Below, in pieces: positions 19,091-28,750 of a stretch of 64,000 nucleotides of DNA (positions within the stretch are counted from its first letter, which is position 1; every line of letters starts with the position of its first letter). The notes under the pieces were generated by a model that worked only from the letters and a program-made list of their open reading frames with translations, did no database searches and was not told where the DNA came from. The stretch covers positions 1 to 64,000 of the forward strand of contig NZ_FRBF01000008.1 in assembly GCF_900142545.1 (NCBI RefSeq). The letters run 5' to 3'. Made by a program: the position numbers and the translations under genes. This DNA is from Fibrobacter sp. UWT2 (GTDB taxonomy: Bacteria > Fibrobacterota > Fibrobacteria > Fibrobacterales > Fibrobacteraceae).

Positions 19091-19130
19091 TGTTTTTCAA
19101 TAATTTTTTAACCGACTCTCGGAGTTCATT

Positions 19131-20390
19131 ATGAGCGTAGAAATCAAAGAAACAAGCGCAACCGTGCGCACACTCGAAATCACCATCCCGCAGGCAGACC
19201 TCACTGCTCCTTTCGAAAAGAAGCTGGGCCAGTACAAGAAGCAGGTGTCCATGAAGGGTTTCCGCCAGGGCATGGTGCCGAAGGCCATGATCCTGAAGCA
19301 GTTTGGCGGCGCTATCCGTCAGGAAGCTGTGGATGAAGTCGTGAACAAGCTTGTTCAGGAAGCGCTCAAGAACGCAAATATTATTCCGGTTGGCCAGATG
19401 AAGGTCGTGGATTTCAAGGACGACAAGGAAAACGACATCGCACTTAAGGTGGAAGTCGAAATGGATCCGGAAATCGACATCAAGGGCTACGCCGACACGG
19501 GCGTTACCGTTCCCGAAACTGCCGTCCACGAAGAAGAAGTCAAGGAAGAATATGACCGCTTGATCCAGATGTGGAGCAAGGACGAACATGTGGACCGCGC
19601 TGCCGCCAAGGGCGACGTCGTGGTGGGTAACTACCTCGAAGTGGTGATCGACGGCGAAAAGCAGGAACTCCCGGAAAACAAGGAATTCCGTAGCCTCCTC
19701 GGCCAGTCCGCTTCTCCGGGATTCGACGAAGGTCTCACCGGTGCAACTGCCGGCGAAACCAAGGAAATCAACTTCAAGTACCCGGATGACCACAAGGACG
19801 AACGCTATCGCGGCAAGACCGCTCAGTTCAAGGTGGAAATCACCGACGTGCGCGCTATTGTTCCGCCGACCATGGACGAAGAATTCTGCAAGCAGATCGG
19901 CGTGAAGGACGTCGAAGAATTGAAGCAGAACCTCGCCGAAGGCCTCGCTAACCAGAAGCAGGACGCCGCCAAGAACAAGGCTATCAACGAAGCTCTCGAC
20001 AAGATTATCGAAGCCAACCCGTTCGAAGTGCCGAAGGCTCGCGTCTATGACCTGATCAAGTGGACGCTGAACCGCAACGCCCAGAGCGAAAAGGACGTGG
20101 TGGAACCGACCGAAGAACAGCTGAACGGCCTTACTCCGGAAGCAATCCGCGAAATCAAGAAGCACCGCATTCTCGACTTTATTGCAACTAAAGAAAAGAT
20201 CAAGCCGTCGCAGGCTAACGTTGATGAACGTCTGAAGCAGATGGCCGCCGCCTACCATGTGGACTTTGAAACCCTCAAGGGCCACTTCCGTCAGTCCGGC
20301 CGCATCAACCAGCTCCGCGATGAACTCCGTGTTCAGATGGCTGCCGACTTCATCGTCGGTATCCGCCCGGCTGCTGAAGAAAACAAGTAA
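19131..20390 (+). CDS. tig: Trigger factor, ribosome-associated chaperone
   Basis: 419 residues. The N-terminal ribosome-binding domain has the signature-like GFRQGMVPKAMI (compare GFRxGKxP) near residue 44. An FKBP-type prolyl isomerase domain follows near residues 160-245, then a C-terminal helical chaperone arm. It folds nascent chains at the L23 site of the exit tunnel. It precedes clpP and clpX, a common tig-clpP-clpX order that links folding and proteolysis. Confidence 0.96.
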   Translation: MSVEIKETSATVRTLEITIPQADLTAPFEKKLGQYKKQVSMKGFRQGMVPKAMILKQFGGAIRQEAVDEVVNKLVQEALKNANIIPVGQMKVVDFKDDKENDIALKVEVEMDPEIDIKGYADTGVTVPETAVHEEEVKEEYDRLIQMWSKDEHVDRAAAKGDVVVGNYLEVVIDGEKQELPENKEFRSLLGQSASPGFDEGLTGATAGETKEINFKYPDDHKDERYRGKTAQFKVEITDVRAIVPPTMDEEFCKQIGVKDVEELKQNLAEGLANQKQDAAKNKAINEALDKIIEANPFEVPKARVYDLIKWTLNRNAQSEKDVVEPTEEQLNGLTPEAIREIKKHRILDFIATKEKIKPSQANVDERLKQMAAAYHVDFETLKGHFRQSGRINQLRDELRVQMAADFIVGIRPAAEENK

Positions 20391-20402
20391 GAGGTAAACT
20401 GA

Positions 20403-20993
20403 ATGATCATCCCTACCGTCATTGAGACCACCGGACGCGGTGAACGCGCCTACGATATCTACTCCCGTCTCCTCAAGGAACGCATTATCTTCCTGGGCAC
20501 GCCGATTAACGACGAAGTGGCAAACAACGTCATGGCCCAGCTGATTTTCCTTGAATACGAGAATCCGGAAAAGGATATCACGCTGTACATTAACAGCCCG
20601 GGTGGTTACGTGTCGGCAGGGCTTGCCATTTACGACACCATGCAGCATGTTCGCCCCAATATCGCGACCATCTGCATTGGTAACTGCGCTTCGATGGCTG
20701 CAGTGTTGCTTGCGGCAGGTACCAAGGGCAAGCGCTATGCGCTCCCGCACTCCCGCATTATGCTTCACCAGCCGTCGGGTGCTGCTACCGGTCAGTCTAC
20801 CGATATCCAGATTACTGCAAAAGAAATCGTACGCACTAAGGAAACCTTGGCAGAAATTGTTGCCAAGCATACCGGCAAGTCCATTGACGAAGTCCGCGAG
20901 AAGACCGACCGTGATTTCTATATGGGCCCCGAAGAAGCAAAGGCCTTCGGCGTTATCGACGAAATCTTTGTTCCGCGTAAAGAGGGAATTTAA
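20403..20993 (+). CDS. clpP: ATP-dependent Clp protease proteolytic subunit
   Basis: 196 residues. The catalytic triad reads as Ser97 ([10 protein letters not shown]), His122 (MLHQPSG) and Asp171 ([12 protein letters not shown]). A GAGGT site precedes the ATG. ClpP forms the barrel protease served by ClpX. There is little propeptide before the mature-like start [19 protein letters not shown]. It overlaps clpX by one base (TAATG). Confidence 0.98.
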   Translation: MIIPTVIETTGRGERAYDIYSRLLKERIIFLGTPINDEVANNVMAQLIFLEYENPEKDITLYINSPGGYVSAGLAIYDTMQHVRPNIATICIGNCASMAAVLLAAGTKGKRYALPHSRIMLHQPSGAATGQSTDIQITAKEIVRTKETLAEIVAKHTGKSIDEVREKTDRDFYMGPEEAKAFGVIDEIFVPRKEGI

Positions 20994-22276
20994 TGTATCG
21001 TAGCGGGAAAAATCACCCGACGGTTACGTGTAGTTTTTGCGGCAAGCCCGCAGAACGCGTCGAAAAGATGATTACGGGCGCAGGCGTACAGATTTGTAGC
21101 GACTGCGTTGCGATGTGCCACCGCATTATCGAAGAAGACCGCGTGCGCGCGAAGCAGGAATCTGCGGCTGCCGAGGCTTCTTCCAAGCCGCTCCCGCTAC
21201 CTACAGAAATCAAGGCCCACCTAGACGAATACGTCATTGGCCAGGACCAGGCAAAGACTGCCCTTTCGGTGGCTGTGTACAACCACTACAAGCGTCTGCG
21301 TTACAAGCAGGCTCACCCCGATGCGCAAGAAGTGGAAAAGTCCAACTTGCTCCTGGTGGGTCCGACCGGTTCGGGCAAGACGCTTTTGGCACAGACCATG
21401 GCGCGTTTCCTGGATGTCCCCTTTACCATTGCCGACGCTACCGTGCTGACTGAAGCCGGTTACGTGGGCGAAGACGTGGACAGCATCATTGTGCGCCTGT
21501 TGCAGGCTGCTGACTACGATGTGGCCCGCGCTGAACGCGGTATCATCTTTATCGATGAAATTGATAAGATTGCCCGTAAGACTGCCAACCCCTCCATTAC
21601 TCGCGACGTGAGCGGTGAAGGCGTGCAGCAGGGTCTTTTAAAGCTTTTGGAAGGTACCGTGGCTGCCGTGCCGCCGAAGGGTGGCCGTAAGCACCCCGAA
21701 CAGCCGCTTGTGCAGGTGAACACCAAGAACATCCTGTTCATTTGCGGTGGCGCCTTCGAAACGCTCGACAAGATTATTTCCCGCCGCGTGAATACGGGCG
21801 GCATGGGTTTCGGTGCCGACATCCGCAGCGCCGAAGAAAATTCCCTGACAGAACTTTTCAAGCTCCTGGAACCCGATGATTTGATCCAGTTTGGCTTGAT
21901 TCCCGAAATCGTGGGCCGTTTGCCCGTTGCTGTTGCTCTTGAAGAACTCGACGAGGCTGCCCTCCTGAATATTTTGACTCAGCCGAAGAATGCCCTTGTG
22001 AAGCAGTACAAGAGCCTGTTCGAAATGGACGGTATTGAGCTGAAGTTTGAAGACGATGCCCTCAAGGAAATTGTCCGCGAAACTATGGCCCGCAAGACAG
22101 GTGCCCGCGGCCTCCGTTCCGTGATGGAAAAGACATTGCAGAAGGCTATGTTCGAAATGCCGGGCTCCGGCAACAAGCAGTTCGTGGTGACTGCAGAAAT
22201 TGTGAAGAGCGGCTTGCAGGCTCCTTCGGAGAAGAAGTCCGAATCTGCCAAGAAGAGCCGCAAGAAGGCTTCGTAA
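20993..22276 (+). CDS. clpX: ATP-dependent Clp protease ATP-binding subunit ClpX
   Basis: 427 residues. The N-terminal zinc domain has C13, C16, C35 and C38. Walker A is GPTGSGKT (123-130) and Walker B is [10 protein letters not shown]. ClpX unfolds tagged substrates and feeds them to ClpP. The C-terminus ends in a lysine/serine-rich tail. It is translationally coupled to clpP. Confidence 0.98.
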   Translation: MYRSGKNHPTVTCSFCGKPAERVEKMITGAGVQICSDCVAMCHRIIEEDRVRAKQESAAAEASSKPLPLPTEIKAHLDEYVIGQDQAKTALSVAVYNHYKRLRYKQAHPDAQEVEKSNLLLVGPTGSGKTLLAQTMARFLDVPFTIADATVLTEAGYVGEDVDSIIVRLLQAADYDVARAERGIIFIDEIDKIARKTANPSITRDVSGEGVQQGLLKLLEGTVAAVPPKGGRKHPEQPLVQVNTKNILFICGGAFETLDKIISRRVNTGGMGFGADIRSAEENSLTELFKLLEPDDLIQFGLIPEIVGRLPVAVALEELDEAALLNILTQPKNALVKQYKSLFEMDGIELKFEDDALKEIVRETMARKTGARGLRSVMEKTLQKAMFEMPGSGNKQFVVTAEIVKSGLQAPSEKKSESAKKSRKKAS

Positions 22277-22312
22277 AACGAAAGAACTCGTTATCAATAG
22301 CTGGCTTACACA

Positions 22313-22801
22313 ATGTCAGAATTAAATCGTGAATCCATGGTGGAATTCTTCGGTGAAGAAGAATTCAAGAAGTTGTGCAATCATGAGGCGGGACACGCCC
22401 TGATTGCCTATTTGTTCAAGCGCCCGCTGGAATACGTGAAGATGGACATGTCCAAGGAGCGTCCGGGCATTACGCACATTGCCGGCAGCGAACTGGAAGG
22501 TGATGCCCATATCGCTATGGCGGGGCATTTGGCGGAATTTCTGATGCGCAAGGATTTTTCCTGCGATTTGGATACGGTCATGAAGGAGCTGCCTGCGGAG
22601 CTTTACAAGAGCGATCCGGATTACCAGCGTTTTCAGGCGGCCTGCTATTATTTTCAGCTGGCGGAAACCAGCGTGGTGGAGCAGGATTTCAACATCCTGA
22701 TGGCATGCCGCAAGTCCCTTTGCGGAATTGCAAACGCCTTAAATGAACGGCTCTATTTGAGCCGTAGCGATATCGAAGAAATCTTGAAAGGGAATTCGTA
22801 G
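22313..22801 (+). CDS. Small HEAGH protein resembling the FtsH (M41) peptidase domain
   Basis: 162 residues with no signal peptide or membrane span. NHEAGHALIAYLFKRPLEYV (HEAGH at 24-28) is very like the zinc-binding helix of FtsH. AMAGHLAEFLM further on recalls the FtsH segment with GRAAE. No AAA+ module or transmembrane region is present, so it looks like a free-standing M41-like domain. It follows clpX by 36 nt and may be part of the same transcription unit. The protease function is inferred; a third metal ligand could not be placed with confidence. Confidence 0.6.
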   Translation: MSELNRESMVEFFGEEEFKKLCNHEAGHALIAYLFKRPLEYVKMDMSKERPGITHIAGSELEGDAHIAMAGHLAEFLMRKDFSCDLDTVMKELPAELYKSDPDYQRFQAACYYFQLAETSVVEQDFNILMACRKSLCGIANALNERLYLSRSDIEEILKGNS

Positions 22802-22823
22802 CTTCTGCTACGATTTCTTTTTT
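22796..22823 (+). terminator. Terminator after the HEAGH gene
   Basis: TCGTAG-CTTCTG-CTACGA hairpin followed by TTTCTTTTTT. It overlaps the stop codons of both convergent genes, so it may end the clpPX transcript while lying partly inside the minus-strand gene. Confidence 0.7.
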
Positions 22824-23809
22824 GAAGCCTTGGCGCGTTCTGCCTTTACGGTTTGTACGGCGGCCTTGAGGGCGTCCTTTTTGGCTTGCTCCTCTTCGGG
22901 AGTGGGCTTGGTGTCTTCGAGCAGGCGGTCGGCCCATTCGTCCCAGAAACGGCAGCGTTCACCTTCGAGTTTCATTTTGGCAAACTTCACCGGTTCAGTT
23001 TCGACGGCGAGTGTCACGACCGATTCCTTGTAAGCCTGCGGAAGGCCTGCCACGTGAGCCATACGCTGCTTAAGTTCGGCCACGGTGGCATCGAGAATAT
23101 CAACTTCAAAGCGGCGTTCTATGTAGCGGCGGGTAATAAAGCCGAGGGCCATAAAGTAGTCGCCCTGATTGCCTTCGGCGAGGTAATTCTTCTGGCGGAG
23201 TTCCTTAAGGGCAAGCACCGCTTCTTCGTACGGCGGGAGTCTCGGGGCGGCACCAGCCTTCGCAAACTTTTTATGCAGGAACCAGCCGAGGAATACGAGG
23301 AGGGCAACGCCTACCACAATCAGCACGATGTAGAGCCACTGCGGGAGTCGCGGGTCATCCATCGGATCTTCGACTTCCAAGATGTCGTCTTCTTCGCCGG
23401 TGGTGCGGGTAGAAACTTTGACGGCTACGGGGTCGGTGCTTGTTTTGACGGTGTCGCTACCGACGATGGCGCTCACTTGCTGCGGGGCGATCAGAAAGTC
23501 GCCACTCACGAAGGTGTTGAGCGTTGCAAGCCAGGTGAATTTGGCGGTGCCCTTGGGCATGCCTTCGGTCACCTTTTCGTTCTTCATTTCCTTGACTTCG
23601 AAGCTGCCGAGGTTTCCGACAAAGCTCGGCAAGTCGACGATTGCGTTTTCGGGGGCCACTACCTGGATTTCGTAATTGAACATGTCGCCCACGAACACCT
23701 GGGCGTTATCGACGTTCGCCTTGACCGATACATCGAAGGCGAGGGCGCTTGTGGCACAAAATGCGATTGCAGAAAAAAGAATTGCGAGAGAGCTAAAAAT
23801 TCGAGACAT
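22808..23809 (-). CDS. BatD/oxygen-tolerance-like membrane protein
   Basis: 333 residues from the ATG with GAGG 6 nt upstream. A signal peptide ends near TSALA, followed by a periplasmic beta-rich domain (FVGDMFNYEIQVVAPENA), a single membrane span near residues 180-200 ([19 protein letters not shown]) and a cytoplasmic helical tail with ITRRYIERRFEVDI. This layout is that of BatD-type proteins, which usually sit with MoxR, DUF58 and vWA genes. Here none of those is adjacent; a DUF58 gene occurs at 57036. The name is by fold and layout only. Confidence 0.55.
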   Translation of the reverse strand: MSRIFSSLAILFSAIAFCATSALAFDVSVKANVDNAQVFVGDMFNYEIQVVAPENAIVDLPSFVGNLGSFEVKEMKNEKVTEGMPKGTAKFTWLATLNTFVSGDFLIAPQQVSAIVGSDTVKTSTDPVAVKVSTRTTGEEDDILEVEDPMDDPRLPQWLYIVLIVVGVALLVFLGWFLHKKFAKAGAAPRLPPYEEAVLALKELRQKNYLAEGNQGDYFMALGFITRRYIERRFEVDILDATVAELKQRMAHVAGLPQAYKESVVTLAVETEPVKFAKMKLEGERCRFWDEWADRLLEDTKPTPEEEQAKKDALKAAVQTVKAERAKASKKKS

Positions 23810-23894
23810 ATAAACCTCAGTGCCCAAGAATATACAAATTTTGGGGTGTGCGGGGCAACTTTGGCGAGTTGTTTATCTATATTCCCATGGGCTT

Positions 23895-24905
23895 ATGCTT
23901 TGGCGAAGAATTTGCAAATTGGTGATTGTTTCGGTGCTGTTTGTTGCCGCATTTGCTGTTGCAGATGAACCTGCCGATAGCTCTGCTGTTAAGACGGATT
24001 CTGTTGCGGTGGCTGATAGCACAGGGCTCAAGACTTCGCGCGAGGGCACGCTTTCGATAGTTTCTCTTTTGTTGCCGCACAATTCGCTCAAGAATTCGGA
24101 GACTTTGCATAACTGGCCTTTTTTTGCGTTTGCGGTGCCTGCGTACACATACCATTTTAAGGTGCAACAGGATTTCGGCAAATTGCTGAGTTTTAAGGGC
24201 TTGGCTTCGGGCGATGTGAACTTTGCTGGGGTTGGCGTAAAACTTGATGCTGCAATTGAACTGATGCATTTGTTGGAATTGGGCGCCGAGGCGAATACGG
24301 GGACGGCGCTGAACTATGGTCGCACTGCAACTTTTATGGGTGTTTACCGGCCCGAAAAACGAAAGTACAGGCGTGATATTATGTTTACGGAATACGCATA
24401 CGGCATGCGTTACCACACGGCGCTCACGATTCCGTTGCTTGCTTTTTTGCCCAAGAGTGATTGGACCAAGATTATTTTGAAGGGGACGGCGGAACTCCGG
24501 TATTCTGCATATACGGGCGCCGAAGATAAAGAGGTGTGGAAAGCCGGCAACGAAAACATGGTGAACGGCTTTAAGTACAAATATGGCGGTACGCTCATCT
24601 ATATGATGCCTTTTGAGCGTGTGCCTATGGCGATGCTTGCAGTGAATGCGAGCGGCTTTAAGCATGAATATGATTTTGACGATGCATACAAGGATTACAA
24701 TCCGAGCTTTGTAACGGTGAGTATAACTCCGATGGCATCGATCAAGGTGAGCCAAAAATGGAACGGCATGCTTATGGCGTCTGTCTCGCGCGACCGCAAA
24801 TTTGAAAATCATCGATACCCGACAACCGAGGAATTATTGCAAAAGCAGGTGGGGAGCGAATGGGATTTGCGTACGGTCATGTTTGTCATGAGCCGGAAAT
24901 TCTAG
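23895..24905 (+). CDS. Secreted protein of unknown function
   Basis: 336 residues from the ATG giving MLWRRICKLVIVSVLFVAAF. That start forms a clear signal peptide ending near FAVA. The mature part is rich in alternating beta-like segments (YGMRYHTALTIPLLAF, FVTVSITPMASIKVSQ) and ends VMFVMSRKF, an aromatic C-terminal residue as in many outer-membrane barrels. I do not recognise the family. A TATATT hexamer ends 11 nt before the ATG. Confidence 0.6.
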   Translation: MLWRRICKLVIVSVLFVAAFAVADEPADSSAVKTDSVAVADSTGLKTSREGTLSIVSLLLPHNSLKNSETLHNWPFFAFAVPAYTYHFKVQQDFGKLLSFKGLASGDVNFAGVGVKLDAAIELMHLLELGAEANTGTALNYGRTATFMGVYRPEKRKYRRDIMFTEYAYGMRYHTALTIPLLAFLPKSDWTKIILKGTAELRYSAYTGAEDKEVWKAGNENMVNGFKYKYGGTLIYMMPFERVPMAMLAVNASGFKHEYDFDDAYKDYNPSFVTVSITPMASIKVSQKWNGMLMASVSRDRKFENHRYPTTEELLQKQVGSEWDLRTVMFVMSRKF

Positions 24906-24920
24906 ATTTTGTTTCACAAA

Positions 24921-24950
24921 ATGGAGATGCCCGCTGTTGCGGGCATGACA
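24921..24950. repeat. Palindromic dispersed repeat (GCCCGC type)
   Basis: GAGATGCCCGC-TGTT-GCGGGCATGACA; the ATGCCCGC arms pair perfectly (24927-24946). The outer GAGAT...ATGACA frame is the same as in the element at 40341-40379. It lies between an unknown gene and the symporter and carries in-frame codons that could be mistaken for an N-terminal extension of the latter. Confidence 0.7.
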
Positions 24951-24956
24951 GAAAAC

Positions 24957-26297
24957 ATGAATATTGCTTTAATTATCTACCTGGTGTTTTTGATTGCAAT
25001 AGCGGTGCGTAGTGCGCGGCGCGTAAAGGACATTCCCGATTTTTTCGTGGCGCGCAAAGGGGCGTCGGCGAAGGCGGTAGCCGGTAGCCTTGTGGCGACG
25101 ATTCTTGGCGGGTCGGCCGTGATTGGCGCCGTCGATAGCGGCGCAAAACTCGGCGGGGCCGCGAGCTGGTTCATGCTGGTGGGCGCGCTTGGTTTGTTGG
25201 CGCTGATTCCGTTTGCGGGCCGTGCCTACAGTCATGGCAAATACGCGCTGCCGGACTTGGTCAAAAACTTGTACGGCAAGGGCCCGCGATTGGTTGCCTC
25301 TTTTGTGATTCCGGTTGCGTGGACAGGCATTGTGGCCGCCCAGATTATTGCAGCGGCTAAGCTCCTGATGACTTTTACTTCGATGGGCTATATGACGGCG
25401 GCAGTTGTATCGGCGGCGGTGTTTACGGGCTATACGCTTGCGGGTGGCCAAGTTTCGATTTTGCGCACCGACTTTTTGCAGGCATGCCTGATTATTGCGG
25501 GCCTCTTGTTGCTTGCGGGCTTTGCGAAGTTTGGTGGCGGCGAGTTTGGCAGTGTGGTGGCTAGCGCTACGACTAGCGTGGCACCCAAGTTCCCGTTCAA
25601 TACGAATTTCACGCCGCTCGACTTGTTCCTTTTGATTCTCACTTACGGCACTACGTACACGGCAGGTCCCGATATTTACAGCCGCATGTTCTGCGCGAAA
25701 GATGCAGCGACGGCCAAGAAGGCGATCGGCATGGCGGCATGTGTCTTGATTCCCGTTGCATTCGTAATCGGCTTCCTGGCAGTTTATGGTGTGAGCCTCG
25801 TAGGCGTGCAGGGCGCCCGCATTACGGCGATTGCCAATGCGGTATTGCCGCCGGCACTTTTGCCGATATTTGCGCTTGCGCTTTTGAGTGTGGTGCTGAG
25901 CAGTGCCGATACCACGCTTTTGAGCAGTTCTATTATCATTAACGGACTGTGCCGCAAGCCCTCGCTGCTCCAGGCTCGCGTGGTTATCTTGATGAACGGC
26001 TTGCTTGCCTTGATTCTGGCGCTTGTATTCACTGACATTATTGGCACGCTCCTGTTGGCGCTTGCGGTTTATGCGGGGGCGTTTACAGTGCCGATTCTGT
26101 GGGGGCTTCTGGGCCTTAAGGCAAAGCCCAAGTTTGTGGGTGCTGCCATTGTGACAGGCGGAATCTTGGCACTCGCGGGTAAACTGTGTCCGGCATTACC
26201 GGGTTCGCTTGGCTCGCATACCGGGGATATCTTGATGATTGCCGCGTTCGTGGTGAATGCGATTATCCTTGCGCTTGGCCGCGAATCCCGTGCTTGA
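24957..26297 (+). CDS. Sodium:solute symporter family protein
   Basis: 446 residues from the ATG giving MNIALIIYLVFLIAIAVRSA. An in-frame ATG 48 nt earlier would only add residues encoded by the palindromic repeat. About 12-13 membrane spans and segments such as DIPDFFVARKGAS, TILGGSAVIGAVDSG and TYGTTYTAGPDIYSRMFCA are typical of the SSS family, whose members couple Na+ entry to uptake of sugars, amino acids or vitamins. The substrate cannot be told. Its stop abuts the stop of the convergent peptidase gene. Confidence 0.85.
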   Translation: MNIALIIYLVFLIAIAVRSARRVKDIPDFFVARKGASAKAVAGSLVATILGGSAVIGAVDSGAKLGGAASWFMLVGALGLLALIPFAGRAYSHGKYALPDLVKNLYGKGPRLVASFVIPVAWTGIVAAQIIAAAKLLMTFTSMGYMTAAVVSAAVFTGYTLAGGQVSILRTDFLQACLIIAGLLLLAGFAKFGGGEFGSVVASATTSVAPKFPFNTNFTPLDLFLLILTYGTTYTAGPDIYSRMFCAKDAATAKKAIGMAACVLIPVAFVIGFLAVYGVSLVGVQGARITAIANAVLPPALLPIFALALLSVVLSSADTTLLSSSIIINGLCRKPSLLQARVVILMNGLLALILALVFTDIIGTLLLALAVYAGAFTVPILWGLLGLKAKPKFVGAAIVTGGILALAGKLCPALPGSLGSHTGDILMIAAFVVNAIILALGRESRA

Positions 26298-26873
26298 TTA
26301 AGCCGCTTTGATTTCTTTGTTCAGAATCCTTTGACTGCGTATAGCGACAGTCGGGTGTTCGCGGTAAACCACCGCGAACAATTTCGTATAGGGAATTTCG
26401 CATTCGGCAAGATCGCGCATGGCGGCCTTGGCGACTTTCTTGCCAAGCTTTTCGAAAGCGTAGCGGTCGGCTTCGTATTCCTGGTGCCAACAGTACAAGT
26501 GGAATACGGTGCGGAAGGGAATGGCGGCTAGGTGCAGCCAAAGAATGGACTGTACAAGCGACATGCCGTGGCTTGCGAGCAAAAAGGCGAAAAGCCATAC
26601 GGCCAAAAGCAGCAATGCTACTTTTGCCAGGTTCCGCAAAATACTATGGCGCAATTCCTTGTGGCCTTCTTCGTGCTTTTTCACGAATTCGTTTTCAGCC
26701 GGTTCCTTGCGGTTTTCGGGCAGCGGCACGATGTCGTTGATCAGAGGAATCAGGCGCAGTACGGCGAAAAATCCTCCGGACACTTGTGTAAGCCTGCGCT
26801 CGCGAATTTCAAGCAGCAGGCGAGCCACGAATTCAATAACGAGGAGCGTTCCGAGTAAAAGCCAGGGTGACAT
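26298..26873 (-). CDS. M48-like membrane metallopeptidase
   Basis: 191 residues. Hydrophobic span at the N-terminus, HEEGH at residues 67-71 (the HExxH zinc site), two spans (about 83-100 and 106-125), then EYEAD (132-136), the ExxxD-type third-ligand motif, and REHPTVAIRSQRI, matching the HPxxxxR motif of M48/HtpX-Ste24 proteins. It is short for the family. The start codon overlaps the stop of the DUF4954 gene upstream (TAATG), so the two are probably cotranslated. Confidence 0.7.
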   Translation of the reverse strand: MSPWLLLGTLLVIEFVARLLLEIRERRLTQVSGGFFAVLRLIPLINDIVPLPENRKEPAENEFVKKHEEGHKELRHSILRNLAKVALLLLAVWLFAFLLASHGMSLVQSILWLHLAAIPFRTVFHLYCWHQEYEADRYAFEKLGKKVAKAAMRDLAECEIPYTKLFAVVYREHPTVAIRSQRILNKEIKAA

Positions 26874-28750
26874 TATTCGGGCTTGTTCGTTTTAGCGATG
26901 GAATTCAGGCGACGTAATTTCTCTTCGACTCGGGCCTTTTCCCATTCGGTAAATCCCTTGTCGATCGGGTGTGCGTCATCGTAGTCGTCGAAAATCTGGC
27001 GGCCGCGTTCGTTATCCTTGTCGAGTCCGTGAGTCACCCGTTCGTACCAGTCCTTTTCGAGCTGGCGGTAACGCTTGAGCAATTCGTCGAAGGTTTCGGG
27101 CAACGTGACAACGCGAATGGCATCTTTGTTGATGTCGTTTGTTGCCATGCGGCGCAGTTCCTTGACGGGTTGCGTTTGCAAACCGGGATCGTTTACGACC
27201 AAAGTAATAATGAGCTCAAGAACATAGCGTTCCAGGTATTCCTGGTATGTCTTGATCGCTTGCTGGCGAATGCGTTCGCGCATGAAGTTTTCACCCAGGC
27301 CATCGATGTGTTCCTTGGTGTAAATGTCGCGAATGTTGCTCACTTGCAAACGCTGGTAGGCGTCGCTGACATAGTGCACGGTGTCCGGATTGAAAATGCT
27401 GTAGAACGCCGAGGGTATGATGCCTTTGCCACGCAGCGAATACTTGTAAAGATTGCGGTCGAGGGCGTAGGCGTTGCGAGCGTAGTTCCAGCCGGGTACG
27501 ATTTCGTTCAGACGGGGCGGAACATTTACCAGTTGCGGGTCGCCCGGACGAATCAGCGAGAAGGGGAACTTTACGCGCTGCGGGAGCGTGGTGAGCCCCG
27601 TAGCGATCAAGGTAAAGGGTGATTCGCGGTAGTTCGCGGGGAACTTGATGTTTACTCCCAGGCCGAAGAACATGCCTTGGCCGGGCATGACTTCCTGGTC
27701 GGGCATACGGCCGGTGTGGTTGCTGCCTACGTTGGCGCCGTAACCCAAGTTGCCGCATCCGTCGGGCCAAAGGGCTGCAATCAAAAGGGAGTGATGGTGC
27801 ATTTGGGTCATGGGACCCATGTAGGAGCTGTTCACTTCGCCTTCTTCAATATGGCAGCAAGGGGCGATAATCGAAGACTTCACGATTGCCTTGCAGGCAA
27901 CGGTGGTGCGGTTCATGAGTACGGAACCTTGCACTTCGGCGCCGGTGTGGATGGTGACCGACTTTTGCACGTTGGAGTTTTCGAGAATCACGGAATCGTA
28001 AACGTGGCTCGGTTCTTCGAGTGAAGAAAGCACCACGGAGTTGCGGATCTTTTCGGCGCCTTCGATACGGGCGTGGGCGCCAATCCAGCTATTACGAATG
28101 ATGTTGGTGTTGCAAATGACTGCGCCCTTGCCTACGACGCCGAAGGGGAATGCGGTCTCTTCGCGGTAGGTTTTGAGCTGTTCTTCGAAGGCTGCCGTGA
28201 CTTCGGGGTCCGGCTTGTGGAACAGCTGGGCTTCTACAAGTTCCATGGTGATTTCGGGGAATACGGCGACTTTGCGTCCGCCCATTTCGTTACCCACGTG
28301 CATGTAGTTTCCAATCATGTAGCTGATTTTTCCGCTACTGATAATGGAACCCACATTCTGGACGACCGCACTGCTGCGCACCAGAATGTTGCTGAGCATG
28401 GCCACCTTGTGGACCAGCGCGTTTTCGATAAAGCAGTTGTGTACAAGACTGTCGTAAATGCCTGTGGGGAATGACACGTCTCCTGGCAACAGGAGTGTTC
28501 CAAAGAATTTGGGCAAGTAGACTTCGCCCATGAACGACGAACGGATAATACGGTTCGGATCAAAGTCGGGTTCGACCATGATCTTGTCCCAGGATTCGGA
28601 GCGGTTGCCATTCTTTTCAAGAACTTGGATTTCGTCTGCGGTCAGGTGGCGGTATTTTGCGGTTCCGGCCCTGATACCCTTGAAATTTTCGACGGAGGTC
28701 GCCAAAATGCTGTTCTTGAGCACTTTTTTCAATTTTAACAATCGTTGCAT
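26873..28750 (-). CDS. DUF4954-type beta-helix protein
   Basis: 625 residues. The N-terminal part (KYRHLTADEIQVLEKNG, RSSFMGEVYLPKFFG) fits the DUF4954 family (PF16314) known from Bacteroidota and relatives. The centre has many hexapeptide-like repeats (VVGKGAVICNTNIIRNSWIG, VTIHTGAEVQGSVLMNRTTV) expected to form a left-handed beta helix like that of nucleotidyltransferases and acyltransferases. The C-terminal third is helical and charged. The function is unknown; a sugar-nucleotide or acyl transfer role is only a guess from the fold. Confidence 0.72.
   Translation of the reverse strand: MQRLLKLKKVLKNSILATSVENFKGIRAGTAKYRHLTADEIQVLEKNGNRSESWDKIMVEPDFDPNRIIRSSFMGEVYLPKFFGTLLLPGDVSFPTGIYDSLVHNCFIENALVHKVAMLSNILVRSSAVVQNVGSIISSGKISYMIGNYMHVGNEMGGRKVAVFPEITMELVEAQLFHKPDPEVTAAFEEQLKTYREETAFPFGVVGKGAVICNTNIIRNSWIGAHARIEGAEKIRNSVVLSSLEEPSHVYDSVILENSNVQKSVTIHTGAEVQGSVLMNRTTVACKAIVKSSIIAPCCHIEEGEVNSSYMGPMTQMHHHSLLIAALWPDGCGNLGYGANVGSNHTGRMPDQEVMPGQGMFFGLGVNIKFPANYRESPFTLIATGLTTLPQRVKFPFSLIRPGDPQLVNVPPRLNEIVPGWNYARNAYALDRNLYKYSLRGKGIIPSAFYSIFNPDTVHYVSDAYQRLQVSNIRDIYTKEHIDGLGENFMRERIRQQAIKTYQEYLERYVLELIITLVVNDPGLQTQPVKELRRMATNDINKDAIRVVTLPETFDELLKRYRQLEKDWYERVTHGLDKDNERGRQIFDDYDDAHPIDKGFTEWEKARVEEKLRRLNSIAKTNKPE

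Noticed and set aside
19044-20870. A 608-codon minus-strand open frame opposite tig and clpP
   Set aside because: Antisense shadow; it even runs into the tRNA-Leu gene and shows no family features.
22853-23968. A 371-codon plus-strand open frame
   Set aside because: Opposite the BatD-like gene, which has a signal peptide, membrane span and ribosome site.
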